A stretch of 64,000 nt of DNA from Synchiropus splendidus (GCF_027744825.2 NC_071348.1:16649563-16713562), one strand, 5' to 3'. Shown: positions 10,790 through 24,807, counted from the stretch's first letter. Notes: a model not told the origin generated them from the sequence alone. Numbers and translations are program-made.

Positions 10790-12400
10790 CCATGAGAAAC
10801 TGGTAGTTGTAGTAGCACAATGTGGAGGTCCATTACATGTGACATGAATATGGTGTCCTTCAGCTTTGTCATTACGGAGCTATTATAAAATATGAATGAA
10901 AAATTGAAACACATATTTGTGAAAAATATTGAGGACAGACATTTGAGAAACTACTTGGAGTAACACCATGTGGAGGTCCATTATAAGTGACATGAATATG
11001 GTGTCTGTCAGTGCTGTAATTACAGAGCCATTACAAAATATGAAGGAAGAATTGATACAAATATTTGTGAAAAATATTGAGGACAGACATTTGAGAAACT
11101 ACTTGTAGTAACACCATGTGGAGGTACTTTATATGTGACATGAATATGGTGTCTGTCAGTCCAGTAATCACAGATCTATTACAAAATATGAAGGAAGAAT
11201 TAACACAAATATTTGTGAAAAATATTGAGGACAGACATTTGAGAAACTACTTGTTCTAGTAAGACCATGTGGAGGTGCATGAAATGTGACATGAATATGT
11301 TGTCTCTCAGTCCAGTAATTACAGAGCTATTACATAATATGAAAGAAAATGTGATAAAAATGTTTGTGAAAAATGTTGAGGACAGACATTTGAGATACTA
11401 CTTGTTGTAGGAACACCATGTGGAGATCTTTTATAAGTGACATGAATATGGTGTCTGTCAGTCCTCTAATTACAGAGCTATTACAAAATATGAAGGATGA
11501 ATTGATACAAATATTTGTGAAAAATATTGAGGACAGACATTTGAGAAACTACTTGTAGTAACTCCATGTGGAGGTACTTTATATGTGACATGAATATCGT
11601 GTCTCTCAGTCCTGTAATTACAGAGTTCTTACAAAATATGAATGAAAATGTGATAAAAATATTCGTGAAAAATGTTGAGGACTGACATTTGAGTAACTAC
11701 TCATAGAGGTTACACCATGTTGAGGTACTTTAAGAGAAATTTGAGAAAATACCTGTTGTAGTAACACCATGTGGAGGTTCTTTATAAGTGACATGAATAT
11801 GGTGTCTGTCAGTCCAGCAATTAAAGACCTATTACAAAATATAAATGAAAATATCATACAAATATTTGTGAAAAATATCGATGACAGATATTTGAGAAAC
11901 TACTTGTAGTAACAACATGTGGACGTCCTTTATATTTGACATGACGATGGTGTCTGTCAGTCCAGCAAATACAGACCTATTACAAAATATGAATGAACAT
12001 TTGATACAAATATTTTTGAACAATATTGAGGGCAGTCATTTCAGAAACTACTTGTTGTAGTAACACCATGGGGAGGTTCTTGACAAGTGACATGAATATG
12101 GTGACCAGCAGCTTTGTTATTACAGAGCTATTACAAAATATGAATGGAAATGTGATACAAAATCTTTGGGAAGAATATTGACGACAGACTTTTGAGAAAC
12201 TACTTGTCGTAACACCATGTGGAGATCCTTTATTTGTGACATTAACATGGTGCCTGTCGGTCCTGTAATTTCAGAGCTATTACAAAATATGAATGAAAAA
12301 TTGATACAAATATTTGTGAAAAATATTGTGAACAGAAATTTGAGAAACTACTTGTTGTAGTAACACGACGTGGAAGTCCTTTCTATTCAACCCTGTCCCA
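10790..12400. repeat. Tandem array, ~150-bp unit, about ten copies
   Basis: AACACCATGTGGAGGT recurs near 10,962, 11,110, 11,261 (one base changed), 11,412 and onward, giving spacings of 148-151 bp. Each unit also holds GACATGAATATGGTGTCT, AGAGCTATTACAAAATATGA and GAGGACAGACATTTGAGAAA. Around 11,700-11,760 a unit is partly duplicated and shortened. Apparent minus-strand open frames here are repeat artefacts. Confidence 0.92.
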
Positions 12401-13016
12401 CTGAAAACGACATTTGTCCACTTGAAAACAACGTAATGATTTGACGAATTTGTCTCAAACAAATGTAACCGAGTTACGTTTAATTTCTCAGTGCTTAGTG
12501 AAAGGCGACCCTCTGGTCACGTGACTGACAGCTTTCTTTCCTGTCTGAACATAAAACATGGCGGACATCCACTCTATTTTTAACATCGTGGACATCTGTT
12601 CTATTTCGCTCTAAATTGTGAGATTTTAAAACAAAAGCTTTTGTTGACTTTTGATCGCATTTCTAGTGACAAATATATTCTATATTGGGTTAGATATCTG
12701 CTCGCACTGAAAAACGTGCAATAACTATGTTTGTCTACTTGGCATACCGTAATAATTTGACGACTTTGCCTCAAAAATCGTTTCACTCTTACGTTTCATT
12801 TGTCAATGGCTTTATGAATGGCGTTCCTATGGTCACGTGACTGACAGCCTGCTCTCCTGTCTGAACACAAAACATGGTGGACATCCGTTCCAATTCGCTC
12901 TAAATTGTGAGATTTTAAAACAAAAGCTTTTGTTGACTTTTGATCGAATTTCTCGTGACAAATATATTCTATATTGGGTTGCAACCTGAATAAAAAGTGA
13001 CGTTTACAATCGTCCA
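12400..13016. repeat. Two-copy tandem duplication, ~289-bp unit
   Basis: CGCTCTAAATTGTGAGATTT occurs at 12,607 and again at 12,896, and surrounding blocks (GGTCACGTGACTGACAGC, CAAATATATTCTATATTGGG) repeat at the same spacing. The first copy has a short extra stretch around 12,575. No coding signal. Confidence 0.85.
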
Positions 13017-13850
13017 TGCCTGGAGAGAAGACATTTACTGAGCAGCTACAGTCAGGGTTCTAGTCTAAGCTGAGTAAGAAAGAGGGAGTTTATTCACAAA
13101 TGAATAGACAGTTATGCAGGAATCCGGTGGATCTCAGGACGCTGCACACTCCACAGCACTGTAATGAAGCAGATACCGGTGTCCCAGGAGTGAGAGAGGT
13201 TCTGCGATGGAGGAGCCTGTCCACCGTCCTCCTAAAGAGTGCAATGATGTGGTTGCCGACGGCGGAGACACCATTCCACTGCGCTAGGGAGGCTCTGTCA
13301 GCGCCGGGTGGGATGGTCACTCCTCAGGGGTGAGGTCGAACTCCTGGGGCGACCGCATCACGCATTGCGCATGATGGCTGAGTGAGAGGGAACGCGGCGC
13401 CGCCAATCCAAACCCTGAACCTGGCAGTAAGCTCCCTACCTGACCAAGTGCGGTGCTAGTGCCAGTGGAGTGTCAGAATTGCGACGGGAGTCCAGATTTC
13501 TTCCAGTTGTGGGCAAACAACATGAGGTCGTGACCTGTGTGTAGTCTCGCCATCCAACGCCAGCAGGCCGTTAATGAAGTGGGTTGATTCTTGAGCTGGC
13601 GATGGAGAGAGAGCTCAACTTCGATACGAGGGGGGGCAGATGCCATGAGGCGCGGGTGAAGATCAAGCGGGAACCTCCCTGATTCCACCACACGGAACTC
13701 AGCCAACTCTGGCAAGACAGTCTACAGATCCACCTCATAGCAGCGCCTGGCTCTCGTCAAACTCATCCCATGGCTTGGAAGAGGGAAATGTGGAACGGTT
13801 CGGCTGCTAGTAGGCCATTCGCAGCGTCCTGTTCGTAGAGGATTAGTGTT
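13017..13850 (-). mobile_element. DIRS-type retrotransposon, internally deleted copy
   Basis: On the minus strand, the gag-side sequence from 13,850 down (FAEFRVVESGRFPLDLH-like, then the TIPPGADRASLAQWNGV segment) runs to about 13,195. There it is joined directly to the last ~170 bp of the element, which encodes the recombinase C-terminal tail (GTPVSASLQCCGVCSV). Comparison with the fuller copy at 49,737-52,900 shows about 2.3 kb missing, including reverse transcriptase, RNase H and most of the recombinase. Both outer ends are present: CATTTACTGAGCAGCTACAG at the 3' side, and the satellite junction at the 5' side. It cannot encode any enzyme. Confidence 0.8.
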
Positions 13851-14890
13851 GAATATACGAGTAAGAGTGTTTTTCCTATAGCTGTAGGTGATATTCTGAT
13901 GAGGGAGTGAACAGTGCAGAAAACGCGTTTTCAGCCCGAGTGACGGTGGTTTTCAGAATCCACAAACATAAAAATGTTGTTATTCCTCTGAAATCACTTC
14001 AGACATGCTGAATTAGTTCTGCGGCGACTAGAAAGACCGCTACCGCTGTAAATTCAGGTGAAAATTTCATGTTCTGAGGCATCGCTGAGCAGTGAGTGAA
14101 CAGTGCAGCAAACGCGTTTTCAGCCCAAGAGAAGATGGGTTTCTGACCGCCAAAAATAAACTTGTTGATAACCCTCTAAAAACAGTTCAGAAATGTACAT
14201 TTACTGCTGAATATTCAACAATGAGTCTTTTTCCTATAGTTGCTGTTGATATTTTCATGTTCTCAGGCTTTTCTAATCAGTGAGAGAACAGTGCAGAAAT
14301 TGCGTTTTCAGCCCGTGAGAATGTGGTTTTCAGACCGATAAACATAAAAATGTTGATAACTCTCTGAAACCACTTCAGAGAGGTTGAATGAGATCTGCAG
14401 TTACTAGAAAGACCCTTTCTGCTATAGAGTCAGGTGAAATTTTCATGCTCTGAGGCATTCCTCAGCAGTGAGTGAAGTGCGGCAAACACATTTTCAGCCT
14501 GAGAGAAGCTGCGTTTCAGAGGAGGAAAAAAAAAAGTTCAATACTCCCTGAAATACAAGTTCAGATAGGTAGATTTAGTGTTGAATATACTAGAAAGGGT
14601 ATTTTTCCGATAGTTGTAGCTGATATTTTCATGCTCAGAGGCTTTTCTGATCAGTGAGTGAACAGAGCAGAAAACTATTTTTTTTAGCCAAAGAAAAGTT
14701 GGTTTTCATACAGACAAAAATAAAAATGTTGATAACTCTCTGAAACCACTTCAAACAGGTGGAATTAGTGCTTCACTTACTTGATAGATCAATTCTGCTA
14801 TAGTGGCAGGTGAAATTTTCATGTTCTGAGTCTTTTCTGGACATCGAGTTAACAGTGCAGAAAACCTGTGATCAGAGTGAGAGAAGGAGG
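13851..14890. repeat. 188-bp satellite block, about 5.5 units
   Basis: TTCATGTTCTGAGGC-type blocks followed by CAGTGAGTGAACAGTGCAG and CGCGTTTTCAGCC recur every ~188 bp. It is the same satellite as at 60.3-64 kb but more diverged. The block begins exactly where the DIRS gag-side end stops. Confidence 0.9.
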
Positions 14891-14899
14891 CTTTCGGAC

Positions 14900-15115
14900 A
14901 GTAAACACAATGTCCATGGATGATGTGATGGTGATGGATATACCCCCACCGATCTCTCCCTGTGTCTTATCCTGGGAGTTTTCAATTGTTCTTTATTTCC
15001 ATCTTGCTTTGACCGTAGTCCGAGTGTAGCAGAGACGAGAGGAATATTGAGAACAGGAGACAAAGCTCTCGCTTTGCCTGCTGGTCTCAACCATGGACCA
15101 AGAACTTGAACGTGT
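14900..15115 (-). repeat. Dispersed repeat, inverted copy of 41,235-41,440
   Basis: The sequence (ATGATGTGATGGTGATGGA, TTATCCTGGGAGTTTTCAAT, ending GACCAAGAACTTGAACG) is the reverse complement of 41,235-41,440, with scattered differences. Each copy lies beside DIRS-derived sequence. Its type is not known. Confidence 0.7.
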
Positions 15116-15179
15116 AGAAGAGGAGGACACATGCCGATGGATGCATCCCCGCCAGGCACCTCGCCTGACCCTGTGGGCC

Positions 15180-16150
15180 AAGAGACCTGCCGCTATACAT
15201 CACCCCCAAGGTCGAACAAAATGTTGTTCGTCCGAATGTAGTGAAGTGGCAGCAATAACCCTCCATACAGTGGGTCTGGGCGTCCCACTGGGGCCCGCTC
15301 GGTGCCAAATCAGGTGTTTCCCTGCTCCGGCGACTACACTGGGGAACCTGATGCCATCCCACAGCCACAGCACTAGTTTGAGCCCAATGTGGAAGACCAC
15401 AATTGGCATTAATAACCGTCCATATTTGGAGGGACAACTCACCAGCGGAGACACGTTTGGCCTATGACGAAGCACTGCGGAAGAGAAACACTTTATTGCA
15501 CCAACAATACAAAAGCATCAGCGCTCCTGAAGTTCGCTCAGCTCTGGTGGAGGGGCGCTGCACCACTAGACCGAAGGAAAAAGTTGGATATAGATGAAGA
15601 TAACCTTCCCTCGGTCAGCTAACGATTCTCTCATTTATTGGCCAGAGCTGCTGGAAGCACATGCAGACAGGACAACGTGAGGTAAAGTAGAAGCAGCCTA
15701 CGTCAAACAAATCAGCAAAAGTTGAGACGGAAGCCCAGGAGGCTATTGGCAGATATTTGCCAAGAAACACCTCTGAATGTTGACCCTTATTACCACCTGC
15801 CAGCGTCACCCACAGCTTATCTGTTTTCCTGAAGGCCTCGACTCCAGTCACACAAGCTCTAAGTGCACTCACGGGAATACATGAAGTCTAATACAGTCTA
15901 CAGTCTAATACAGTCTAAATACATTTGATTCGTTCTCCCATGTGGGTTGAGGAGACACGCCCATTGAATAATTTCTTCTCCGGTTTGCTGTGGTGGCTTG
16001 CAGGCTGAATATAAGGCCCGATGCATTTTGAGGTCTCATGCGCTGACTCCTGGGGGACCTTAAACTCCTCCGAGAGGCGCACTGGACCCTGGAGCAGAGG
16101 ATGGTCCGATGTTGGCAGTCAGCTGTACCTGCATCACCTCATCCCCCGGA
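15180..16150 (-). pseudogene. Second DIRS-like family, tyrosine recombinase 3' region (decayed)
   Basis: The minus strand carries recombinase-like pieces: SALRACVTGVEAFRKTDKLW followed by VTLAGGNKGQH, then after a gap IASWASVSTFADLFDV. These match the layout of the DIRS recombinase C-terminus (arm before the HSTRG box, then the AASWxSxxTFAxxY box). The HxxR box between them is deleted, so the catalytic Arg is absent. The downstream non-coding part (15,180-15,600) repeats almost in full at 47,870-48,270. The sequence differs from the main DIRS family here, so I treat it as a second family. Confidence 0.6.
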
Positions 16151-16480
16151 CAGAGTTAACAGAACAGTGACCACCCCCGGCCATACTGTGGTTCGGGGGT
16201 GGCACGATTCACACTGTCAGAGAAAAGTGTTGTCATGGCTCGACAAGTCACTTCCATAATTTCAGAAGAAGTTAGCCGCATAACTGTGCTGGATTTGAGA
16301 TAGTACAACAACCTAACAATATGCTTGTTAACGTTGTCTTTGTTAGGATGAACCGAAGGAGACAAGTGATCCAAACACTAAAGCGCAGCTTGACACAAAC
16401 TGTGCAAGAAGCAACGCAGTCCTTGGCGACTCCAGGGCCAAGGGGTCGATGAAAGGAATCTGAGTGTATCCAGCATGAAG
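16151..16480. other. No gene seen
   Basis: Non-coding sequence between two repeat pieces. No domain recognised; probably also repeat-derived because both flanks recur at 47.8-49.7 kb. Confidence 0.4.
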
Positions 16481-17330
16481 GGGAAGCACAGGTGAGCAAT
16501 CCGGAACCCTGAACTCTGAATCACCCATGAGGTCATCTTGACCACAAGGCTTGACCCCTAGCGTGGCAATGCGGCCTGACCTGGAAACCATGGGAAAAAA
16601 CCATGGCGGTCCAACGGACATCCTGACTGGCACCTCTGGCTTCTTTGCCGGACGGCCGTCAAGGTACTGCGCATTTTGTTGCACTTAATTCGCTTGCAAA
16701 AACATGCCAAGGCACCAGCAGTATGTGAAACTGGATAGCACTGTGACCAACAAACCCCTAGCTTGAACAGGTTGCAGCGCACCCTCATGTGAGTGTGTGT
16801 GTGTGCACAGGAGGCAGAGTCGCGCAGTCCGGACCATCTCCCGGGACTCCTGAACACCTATGAGTTCATCTTGACCACAAAGTCTAACCCCCAGCCTTGC
16901 AATGTGGCCTGACCTGAGAACCATGGGCAATTACCATGGCCATCCACACCGGACGTCTGACTGGCACCGCTGGCTCCTTTACCAGACGGCCGTCAAGGAG
17001 ATGCACGTTTTGCTGCACTAAACCGCCTGCAATGTCACCGGCGATGTTGCTTCGGTATGACGGAAGGAGGTGAGTCCTGTCGATATCTCGGATCGCCAGG
17101 GCCTCACTCCGGACCTGCCTATGAGAGTTCCTACGCCACCGCCACGTCCGGGGTTTATCCAGCATGAATGAATGAATGAATGAATGAATGGGCTGTGAAG
17201 ATGTAGCATTAACAACCCCTCATACACAGAGTGTAATTGTACACTCTGGGTGGCAGGAGCAGTAAGCTAAAATAGAAGGTGCTGTTAACAACCCCTGAAC
17301 AACAGTTCAGAGCGCCCCATCCATTTGATT
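16480..17330. repeat. Dispersed repeat with internal tandem copies, homologous to 48,880-49,735
   Basis: Two tandem copies of a ~180-bp block (about 16,500-16,690 and 16,850-17,030) share GAACCATGGG-like, CAGACGGCCGTCAAGG and TGACCACAA segments. The right part (16,790-17,330) matches 49,100-49,720, including TAACAACCCCTCATA and the palindromic GAGTGTAATTGTACACTC. A short (ATGA)n run sits at 17,164-17,190. No coding function seen. Confidence 0.8.
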
Positions 17331-17429
17331 TAAAAGCGGGGTTTTACCATCTCTACTGTTAAGCGACATTGTAAGACCGCAGCATGTCGGGGACGCACAT
17401 GCACCACTTTTAAGAACGGTGGAAATCAA

Positions 17430-17851
17430 GGGTAGTTAGTCAATTATAATCACACAACATTTTAACCCGGCTTACTGTTTACCGGTTGCCAAGAATCATA
17501 TTGAAAATATTGAAAATAAGAGACGACCCGCACAGATTTGTACAATATTATGAAAAATAGGTGGGCGGAGATCTACCCGGTTTCTACGGTGCCCCGGTTA
17601 TGTACCGACGAGGCATCGGTTCCCTCCTCTCAAAAATGTTTCGGTTTGTATAACTTCTGTTGAAAAGAGGTATTGCCATAGCGAAACCCCATCTCAAATC
17701 AGCAGTGGGTAACATAGCCTCGGATATGTTCACCCGTACCGTGAGAGGAATGAGCGATCAACAGACAGGAAGGGTCAGGCGGTATAGCCGTCTTATCACG
17801 AAGAACAAAGAGACGCCCTCCAGGACGATGTGTAACACAGAGCTCAAATAA
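17430..17851 (+). pseudogene. Small basic Maverick protein (candidate core or membrane-active protein)
   Basis: The readable C-terminal part (17,660-17,851) encodes a 63-residue Arg/Lys-rich stretch with KPHLKSAVGNIASDMFTRTV. Just upstream, in another frame, is a Gly-rich YRRGIGSLLSKMFRFV-like hydrophobic segment ending at a stop near 17,648. Basic proteins with a Gly-rich amphipathic N-terminus lie beside the capsid gene in Mavericks and adintoviruses, where pX/pVI-like roles are proposed. Function here is inferred from position and composition only. Confidence 0.4.
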
Positions 17852-17956
17852 ACGTACAAACAAAAAAAGAAAGAAGTCAGTTGACAGAAGCAAACGGGCC
17901 AAGAGGAAGTCTAGAGGGAGCTCTGATATATTTTAAAAAAACTTATATACGGTGAC

Positions 17957-18913
17957 ATGGCACTTCTACACCAGAAATCTGCTCATCAAGTCTCATCAAT
18001 TATCCTCTAAACACAATCTTTGATCAGTGTGATGTGGTTCTGGAGGATCGAATGATTTCGCAGTCCAGTTCCACTCACCCCTACAGAGCTATGATTGAAA
18101 CACTTAATAGGCCTTAATAAACGGGCAGAGTTCACGAGCAGAACCAGAGAAGTACATCTTCTCGGTCCTCTGCACAGCAACATATTTTTCTGCGAGAGAC
18201 TGTTATTAAACTCGGTCGATTTAAGAATTAAACTCACCAGGGCGAATGATGCCTTCTGCCTGACCGGACCCCGCGACTCCACCTTTCGTCTGAAAATCCT
18301 CGGCGCCTCTCTGTTTGTGAAGAAAGTCACTGTTTCGCCAGCTGTGAGAATAGGTCATGCAGCGGGTTTGTTAAATGGAAATGCTCTCTACCCACTCTCT
18401 CGAGTCAATGTAAAATCATACTCCATTCTAGAAACTCGAGAATATGCAACCAGGAGAATATATTTCTGGGTTCAATACCTAAATACGTGGTTTTAGGGAT
18501 GGTGCATCATGAAGTATTTTCCAGTAGGAGAGATCTCTCCCCGTTCAATTTTCATCATTACGACACTGAATATCTAGCCCTCTGTCAGGATGGCCGCTTT
18601 TCAACCTCAGTTTAATAACAGTATGGCAGTCAAAGGGTTTTATAACATGATTCTAGCTACAGGAAGACATTTAAAGGATCTACCTCTGAGTATTGACCGC
18701 AAAGGTTTTAACAGGGGTTATTCGCTGTTTGCATTTAATCTCAATCCAGCCAACGACAACGACGCTCTCTCCCCTGTCTCAAATCGGAATTTAAGACTGG
18801 AGTTGAGATTCAAAGTTGCTTCACCAAACACCGTAACCCTGACTGTGTACGCTTGTTATGATTCCATTCTGGAGACTGATGCGAAAAGACAAGTGCTGGT
18901 GGACTATTATTAA
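17957..18913 (+). pseudogene. Maverick-type major capsid protein (F54H12.2-like), broken
   Basis: This family, often annotated F54H12.2-like, forms the double-jelly-roll hexon-like shell of Maverick/adintovirus particles. Three blocks in different frames are readable: an N-terminal piece (about 17,957-18,095), a middle piece (18,095 to about 18,435, containing RLLLNSVDLRIKLTRANDAF and LGASLFVKKVTVSPAV), and a C-terminal piece (18,590-18,913, containing FNRGYSLFAFNLNP and VTLTVYACYDSILETD). Frame changes fall near 18,095, 18,435 and 18,590. Roughly the first 70 residues usual for the family are missing. It cannot make an intact capsid. Confidence 0.75.
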
Positions 18914-18919
18914 AAAGTT

Positions 18920-19457
18920 ATGGCTAGTCTCCAGTTACAGAGGCTGCTGAGAGGTCTCTTGGGCGACACATTTTACGGTGTATGGCTGTCGGATAAAGTT
19001 GCCTCAATTGACTCACGCCCTCAGACTGCCTGCATATTTCATCGTCAACACACATCTGGCACATAAACCAGGAGAGCACTGGTTGGCTTTAACTCTCGAA
19101 GAAGACGGTAGAACAACTTTCTTTGACTCGTTTGGAATGGGGCCCTACTTTGCACATTACCCTGAAAATAGAAGAGAAAAGAAACATTCAGGCGACATCA
19201 AGTACAACAATGGTCAACTACAGCACCCTCTGTCGTTTGTATGTGGTCATCATTGCGTCTTCTACCTCTGTCATCGTGCTAGAGGGCTGTGTATCGAAGA
19301 AGTATTCGGTCTATACAGTGACAATACCTTGAAAAACGACCTCATGGTATACAACTTTGTGAAAGGACATCAACAATGTTTAAAAAGATGTGCACACTGT
19401 CCGTGGAAACAACAAAACTGTTCTCTTCTGTATTTTAAAGACTATTGTAACGTGTGA
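18920..19457 (+). pseudogene. Adenain-like cysteine protease (Maverick maturation protease)
   Basis: The family cleaves capsid precursors during virion maturation. The main frame (18,978-19,457, 159 codons) keeps the catalytic layout of adenovirus-type proteases: His34 in GEHWLAL, Asp50 in FFDSFG, Gln82 and Cys89 in LQHPLSFVCGHHC. A plausible upstream start (ATGGCTAGTCTCCAG at 18,920) lies in another frame, with the change near 18,978, so the first ~20 residues are disconnected. Apart from that the enzyme core is uninterrupted and is the best-preserved gene of the provirus. It follows the capsid gene directly, as expected. Confidence 0.8.
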
Positions 19458-19510
19458 CTAATCTTATTTTTTGTGCGTGTGTTTAAAAGAAAAATCTGTA
19501 ATCTCATAGT

Positions 19511-20332
19511 AATTCAATAAAACATTTTATTGATGAAAAGACTAACTGTGTACATGCCAATTATTCAGGAAACCCATCGAGGTGTTAGAGACAATTTCTT
19601 TCCTTTGGTCACTACACGCGTCAAGCGTCGTCGAGGTGTCACTTCAGGATCCTTTGGGTCGGGAGACCAGCTCTCAGCTATACTTTTCTTTCGCGAGATA
19701 GAATTCGATTTAAGTCTCTGATATTGAGCCCTCGCTTCAGGATTGGACAGCAGTGTGAGAGGGATGTTTAGCTTTAATCATGTGACGAGAAACTCGGACC
19801 ATCCCTCAGGTAACGAAGAACTTGTTTTCTTATACAGTAGGGAAAGGTACTTGAAGATAGCAATCACATGAGAGCCTTTTACAGCATTTCCTTGATACAT
19901 AAATTCGCCATTCATATTCCAACCATCACCGTTTTTGGACATCCTCTGGATAATGTATTCAGCATTTCTTCGAGCTTTTGACAGAAGGCTATTTAGAATA
20001 TCCTGACCCAAGTCATCTGTTACAGAGGGTGTTTTTAGAACACTTTCGACACGACTGTCAGAGTCGTGGGGATGATCGCTGGATCCGTCTCGTAAAGTCA
20101 GAGTTACTCTCCTGTGGTCTCTCTTATCCTGTTTAGTAAAGGTTAAATATCTCTGCAATAGAGCATCATACTTTTTAATCTTCTCATACGAGTATAACTG
20201 AGAATCATTTAGAATGGTCCTCATCTTCTCATTCAATTCGTCTTTGGCAGTTTCACGGATGTCGGAGGTTGGACGTGATAACTGGTTAATTTGCTGAGGA
20301 GAGACGAGATATATTTTCTGGACAGTCTTCAT
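19511..20332 (-). pseudogene. Conserved Maverick protein of unknown function
   Basis: A 184-codon frame (20,332-19,778) begins MKTVQKIYLVSPQQINQLSR and contains YEKIKKYDALLQRYLTF and a C-terminal GSHVIAIFKYLSLLYKK region. After its TGA the same frame stays open for about 77 codons (KLNIPLTLLSNPEARAQYQR, then an Arg/Lys-rich tail) down to about 19,549. The TGA is therefore probably a premature stop in a ~260-residue protein. This type of ORF sits beside the capsid genes in fish Mavericks. I know no established function. Predicted largely helical, no membrane segment. Confidence 0.55.
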
Positions 20333-20338
20333 AGTGTT

Positions 20339-20671
20339 TTACTTCTTTACAAGTCCTCCTATTAGGTTTCCAATGATTGGAACGGCAGCCGCTAGCAACG
20401 GCAAAATTAATCCTCCCGATTGCTTTTTAAGAATACTTCGTTTACGCTTCACACACGCCTTTTCATTAGCCAAGAGTCTGATGTTTTTCTTCTGTTTTTT
20501 GAACTGAGACTGCAACAACAAAACATTCCCCTTCAAAACATTCAGGGCGATCTCGCCGAGAGCTTGAATAAAGTCCCGAGAACTATGCATCAAAATATCT
20601 TCACGTTTCTTTGAGGGAGCATGGTATAGTTCCTTGAGTAAACCTGCGTTTCTTTTTATACGCGCTGACAA
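20339..20671 (-). CDS. Small basic protein with a hydrophobic C-terminus (Maverick-associated)
   Basis: A complete 110-codon frame. The first ~80 residues are rich in Lys/Arg and helical (KRNAGLLKELYHAPSKKRED, then KKQKKNIRLLANEKACVKRK). The end is a Gly-flanked hydrophobic patch (LILPLLAAAVPIIGNLIGGL) followed by KK, suggesting a membrane-active or DNA-binding role like minor virion proteins. It lies 6 bp upstream (in transcription) of the conserved unknown gene and downstream of the packaging ATPase. Function is inferred. It is one of the few unbroken frames in the provirus. Confidence 0.5.
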   Translation of the reverse strand: MSARIKRNAGLLKELYHAPSKKREDILMHSSRDFIQALGEIALNVLKGNVLLLQSQFKKQKKNIRLLANEKACVKRKRSILKKQSGGLILPLLAAAVPIIGNLIGGLVKK

Positions 20672-20759
20672 AACTTAAGCAGACGTTTTTGGTATGTACA
20701 CAGTGTGACGTTGATGAAGTATCCCAGTCCGAGGTCTGTAGCGTTCTGGACATGAGGGT

Positions 20760-21190
20760 GTTAGATCAACAATTAAGTACCTGTGAGCGCCAGCTGTAGC
20801 ATCTTCAAAGCATCTTCATATTTTTATGATGTCTGTACTGAGTAAAAATGCGAACAACCTAGGGGTTTTCAGAAGCTTCAAAAATAACAGTCACGAATAA
20901 TCAAATGTTTTCTATCAGAAGGAAATACATCTTCATTTTCAAAACATTCAGTTAAACCTTCAATGAATTTGATATTTTTATTCATATTTTGCAATTCACT
21001 GTACGTAGGTTGAAAAGAAGTATAAATACATACAATATTTATTTACAATTGACATCATCGATAACATGTTCACAATTTTCAAGTATACATTTTAGAAAAT
21101 GGGTCTTTCCTGACCCTGATGGTCCCACCACTAGACATGAAAATGGCGTTTTCATACGTGGATCGAAATGAATTTCTTCCACAATGACCC
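20760..21190 (-). pseudogene. Packaging ATPase (FtsK/HerA-A32 type), broken
   Basis: This class of ATPase pumps genomic DNA into the capsid. The Walker A loop GPSGSGKT is encoded at 21,125-21,102, preceded by EEIHFDPRMKTPFSCLVV. After a frame change near 21,040 the sequence continues with YSELQNMNKNIKFIEGL and ENEDVFPSDRKHLIIRDC, the region leading to Walker B; the expected acidic Walker B residues are not intact. A further piece (SENPRVVRIF-like) follows in another frame near 20,870. Only about 140 of the usual 200-250 residues can be traced. It begins just after the polymerase stop. Confidence 0.75.
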
Positions 21191-21206
21191 ACTCATCCAC
21201 TCAAAC

Positions 21207-24007
<2,801 letters not shown>

Positions 24008-24260
24008 AATTTAACAATAAAATAATAATTTAAAATTAACAAAACAGCAACTTCAAAACACAATGCCCTGCGGTTCTTTTAAATAATCACGCTCCAAATG
24101 GACCTTACTGTGGTTGAACTTCAGTCAGGTCAGTCCACGACGTCTGTTACCACCAGGTCCTTGTAGTTGTAGGAGCCTCACGACACCAGCGCTTTATTTG
24201 TGATGTCCTTCCTGACGATTTCTGTAGCGATAATATATAAGACATATACATCCCAGCTGA

Positions 24261-24442
24261 TTACTCATTGAAAAAGTTGTTCATCTTACCTTCACAAAGA
24301 TTTCTCGTCAACCGTCGATATCTACGTGCTTGAAGCGCTAGACAACGACTCTGTATTTTGCGTTGATGTAGACGACGTTCAAGCGTACGTACTCTGCATT
24401 CAAGCTGTTGCTTTACAGTTGTTGCAGCATAGAACGCCAATA
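24261..24442 (-). pseudogene. Coiled-coil-like basic ORF fragment, function unknown
   Basis: A minus-strand frame encodes an Arg/Leu-rich heptad-like stretch (KQQLECRVRTLERRLHQRK and on), suggestive of a basic coiled coil. Upstream the frame is cut by a small TA-flanked hairpin insertion (24,443-24,534); beyond it an acidic stretch (SSLTMDDSSSARR) may be the preceding exon. Its position upstream of the polymerase start could make it part of the provirus or of another element. I do not recognise the family. Confidence 0.3.
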
Positions 24443-24534
24443 GGGTCGGTGATGGTGGAGTCTTCCACCTCGTGGTAACCCTGTATATATGTATATATGT
24501 GTATATATATATATATATATATTCACCTACGGCG
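24443..24534. mobile_element. Small TA-flanked hairpin insertion with AT microsatellite
   Basis: GGGTCGGTGATGGTGGA faces TCCACCTCGTGGTAACCC across GTCT, forming an imperfect ~40-nt hairpin bounded by TA on both sides and followed by an expanded TATATG/TA run. Half of the same sequence borders the (TA)49 run at 23,059. This suggests a tiny fold-back element that targets TA. Confidence 0.4.
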
Positions 24535-24754
24535 TGCAGAGGAAGAGTCATCCATAGTGAGACTGGAGTCCGTTTGAAAAGGAGGATGAAGCTCTGGAAG
24601 GTCTGGTCAACAGCAAAGGTTACCCCTGAACTGATGTAAAATGTGGTCTGATCTGATAAGACAATGTTGGAAGAGCTCAGCGTTTGCTAGATACCTCAGA
24701 GGTGTAAACTTTTTCCCCTGTCAAATGATGCTATTTGAAAAGGAGGGGTGGGTG

Positions 24755-24807
<53 letters not shown>

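Noticed and set aside
10790..12400. CRISPR-like array
   Set aside because: The regular spacing is of whole ~150-bp units that all resemble each other; there are no unique spacers, and the genome is eukaryotic.
10790..12462. Minus-strand frames of 60-79 codons in the ~150-bp array
   Set aside because: They are repeated with the array and have no protein family features.
17229..17330. GAGTGTAATTGTACACTC region as a Maverick terminal repeat
   Set aside because: The same sequence occurs at 49.5-49.7 kb with no Maverick genes, and no inverted partner was found on the right side.
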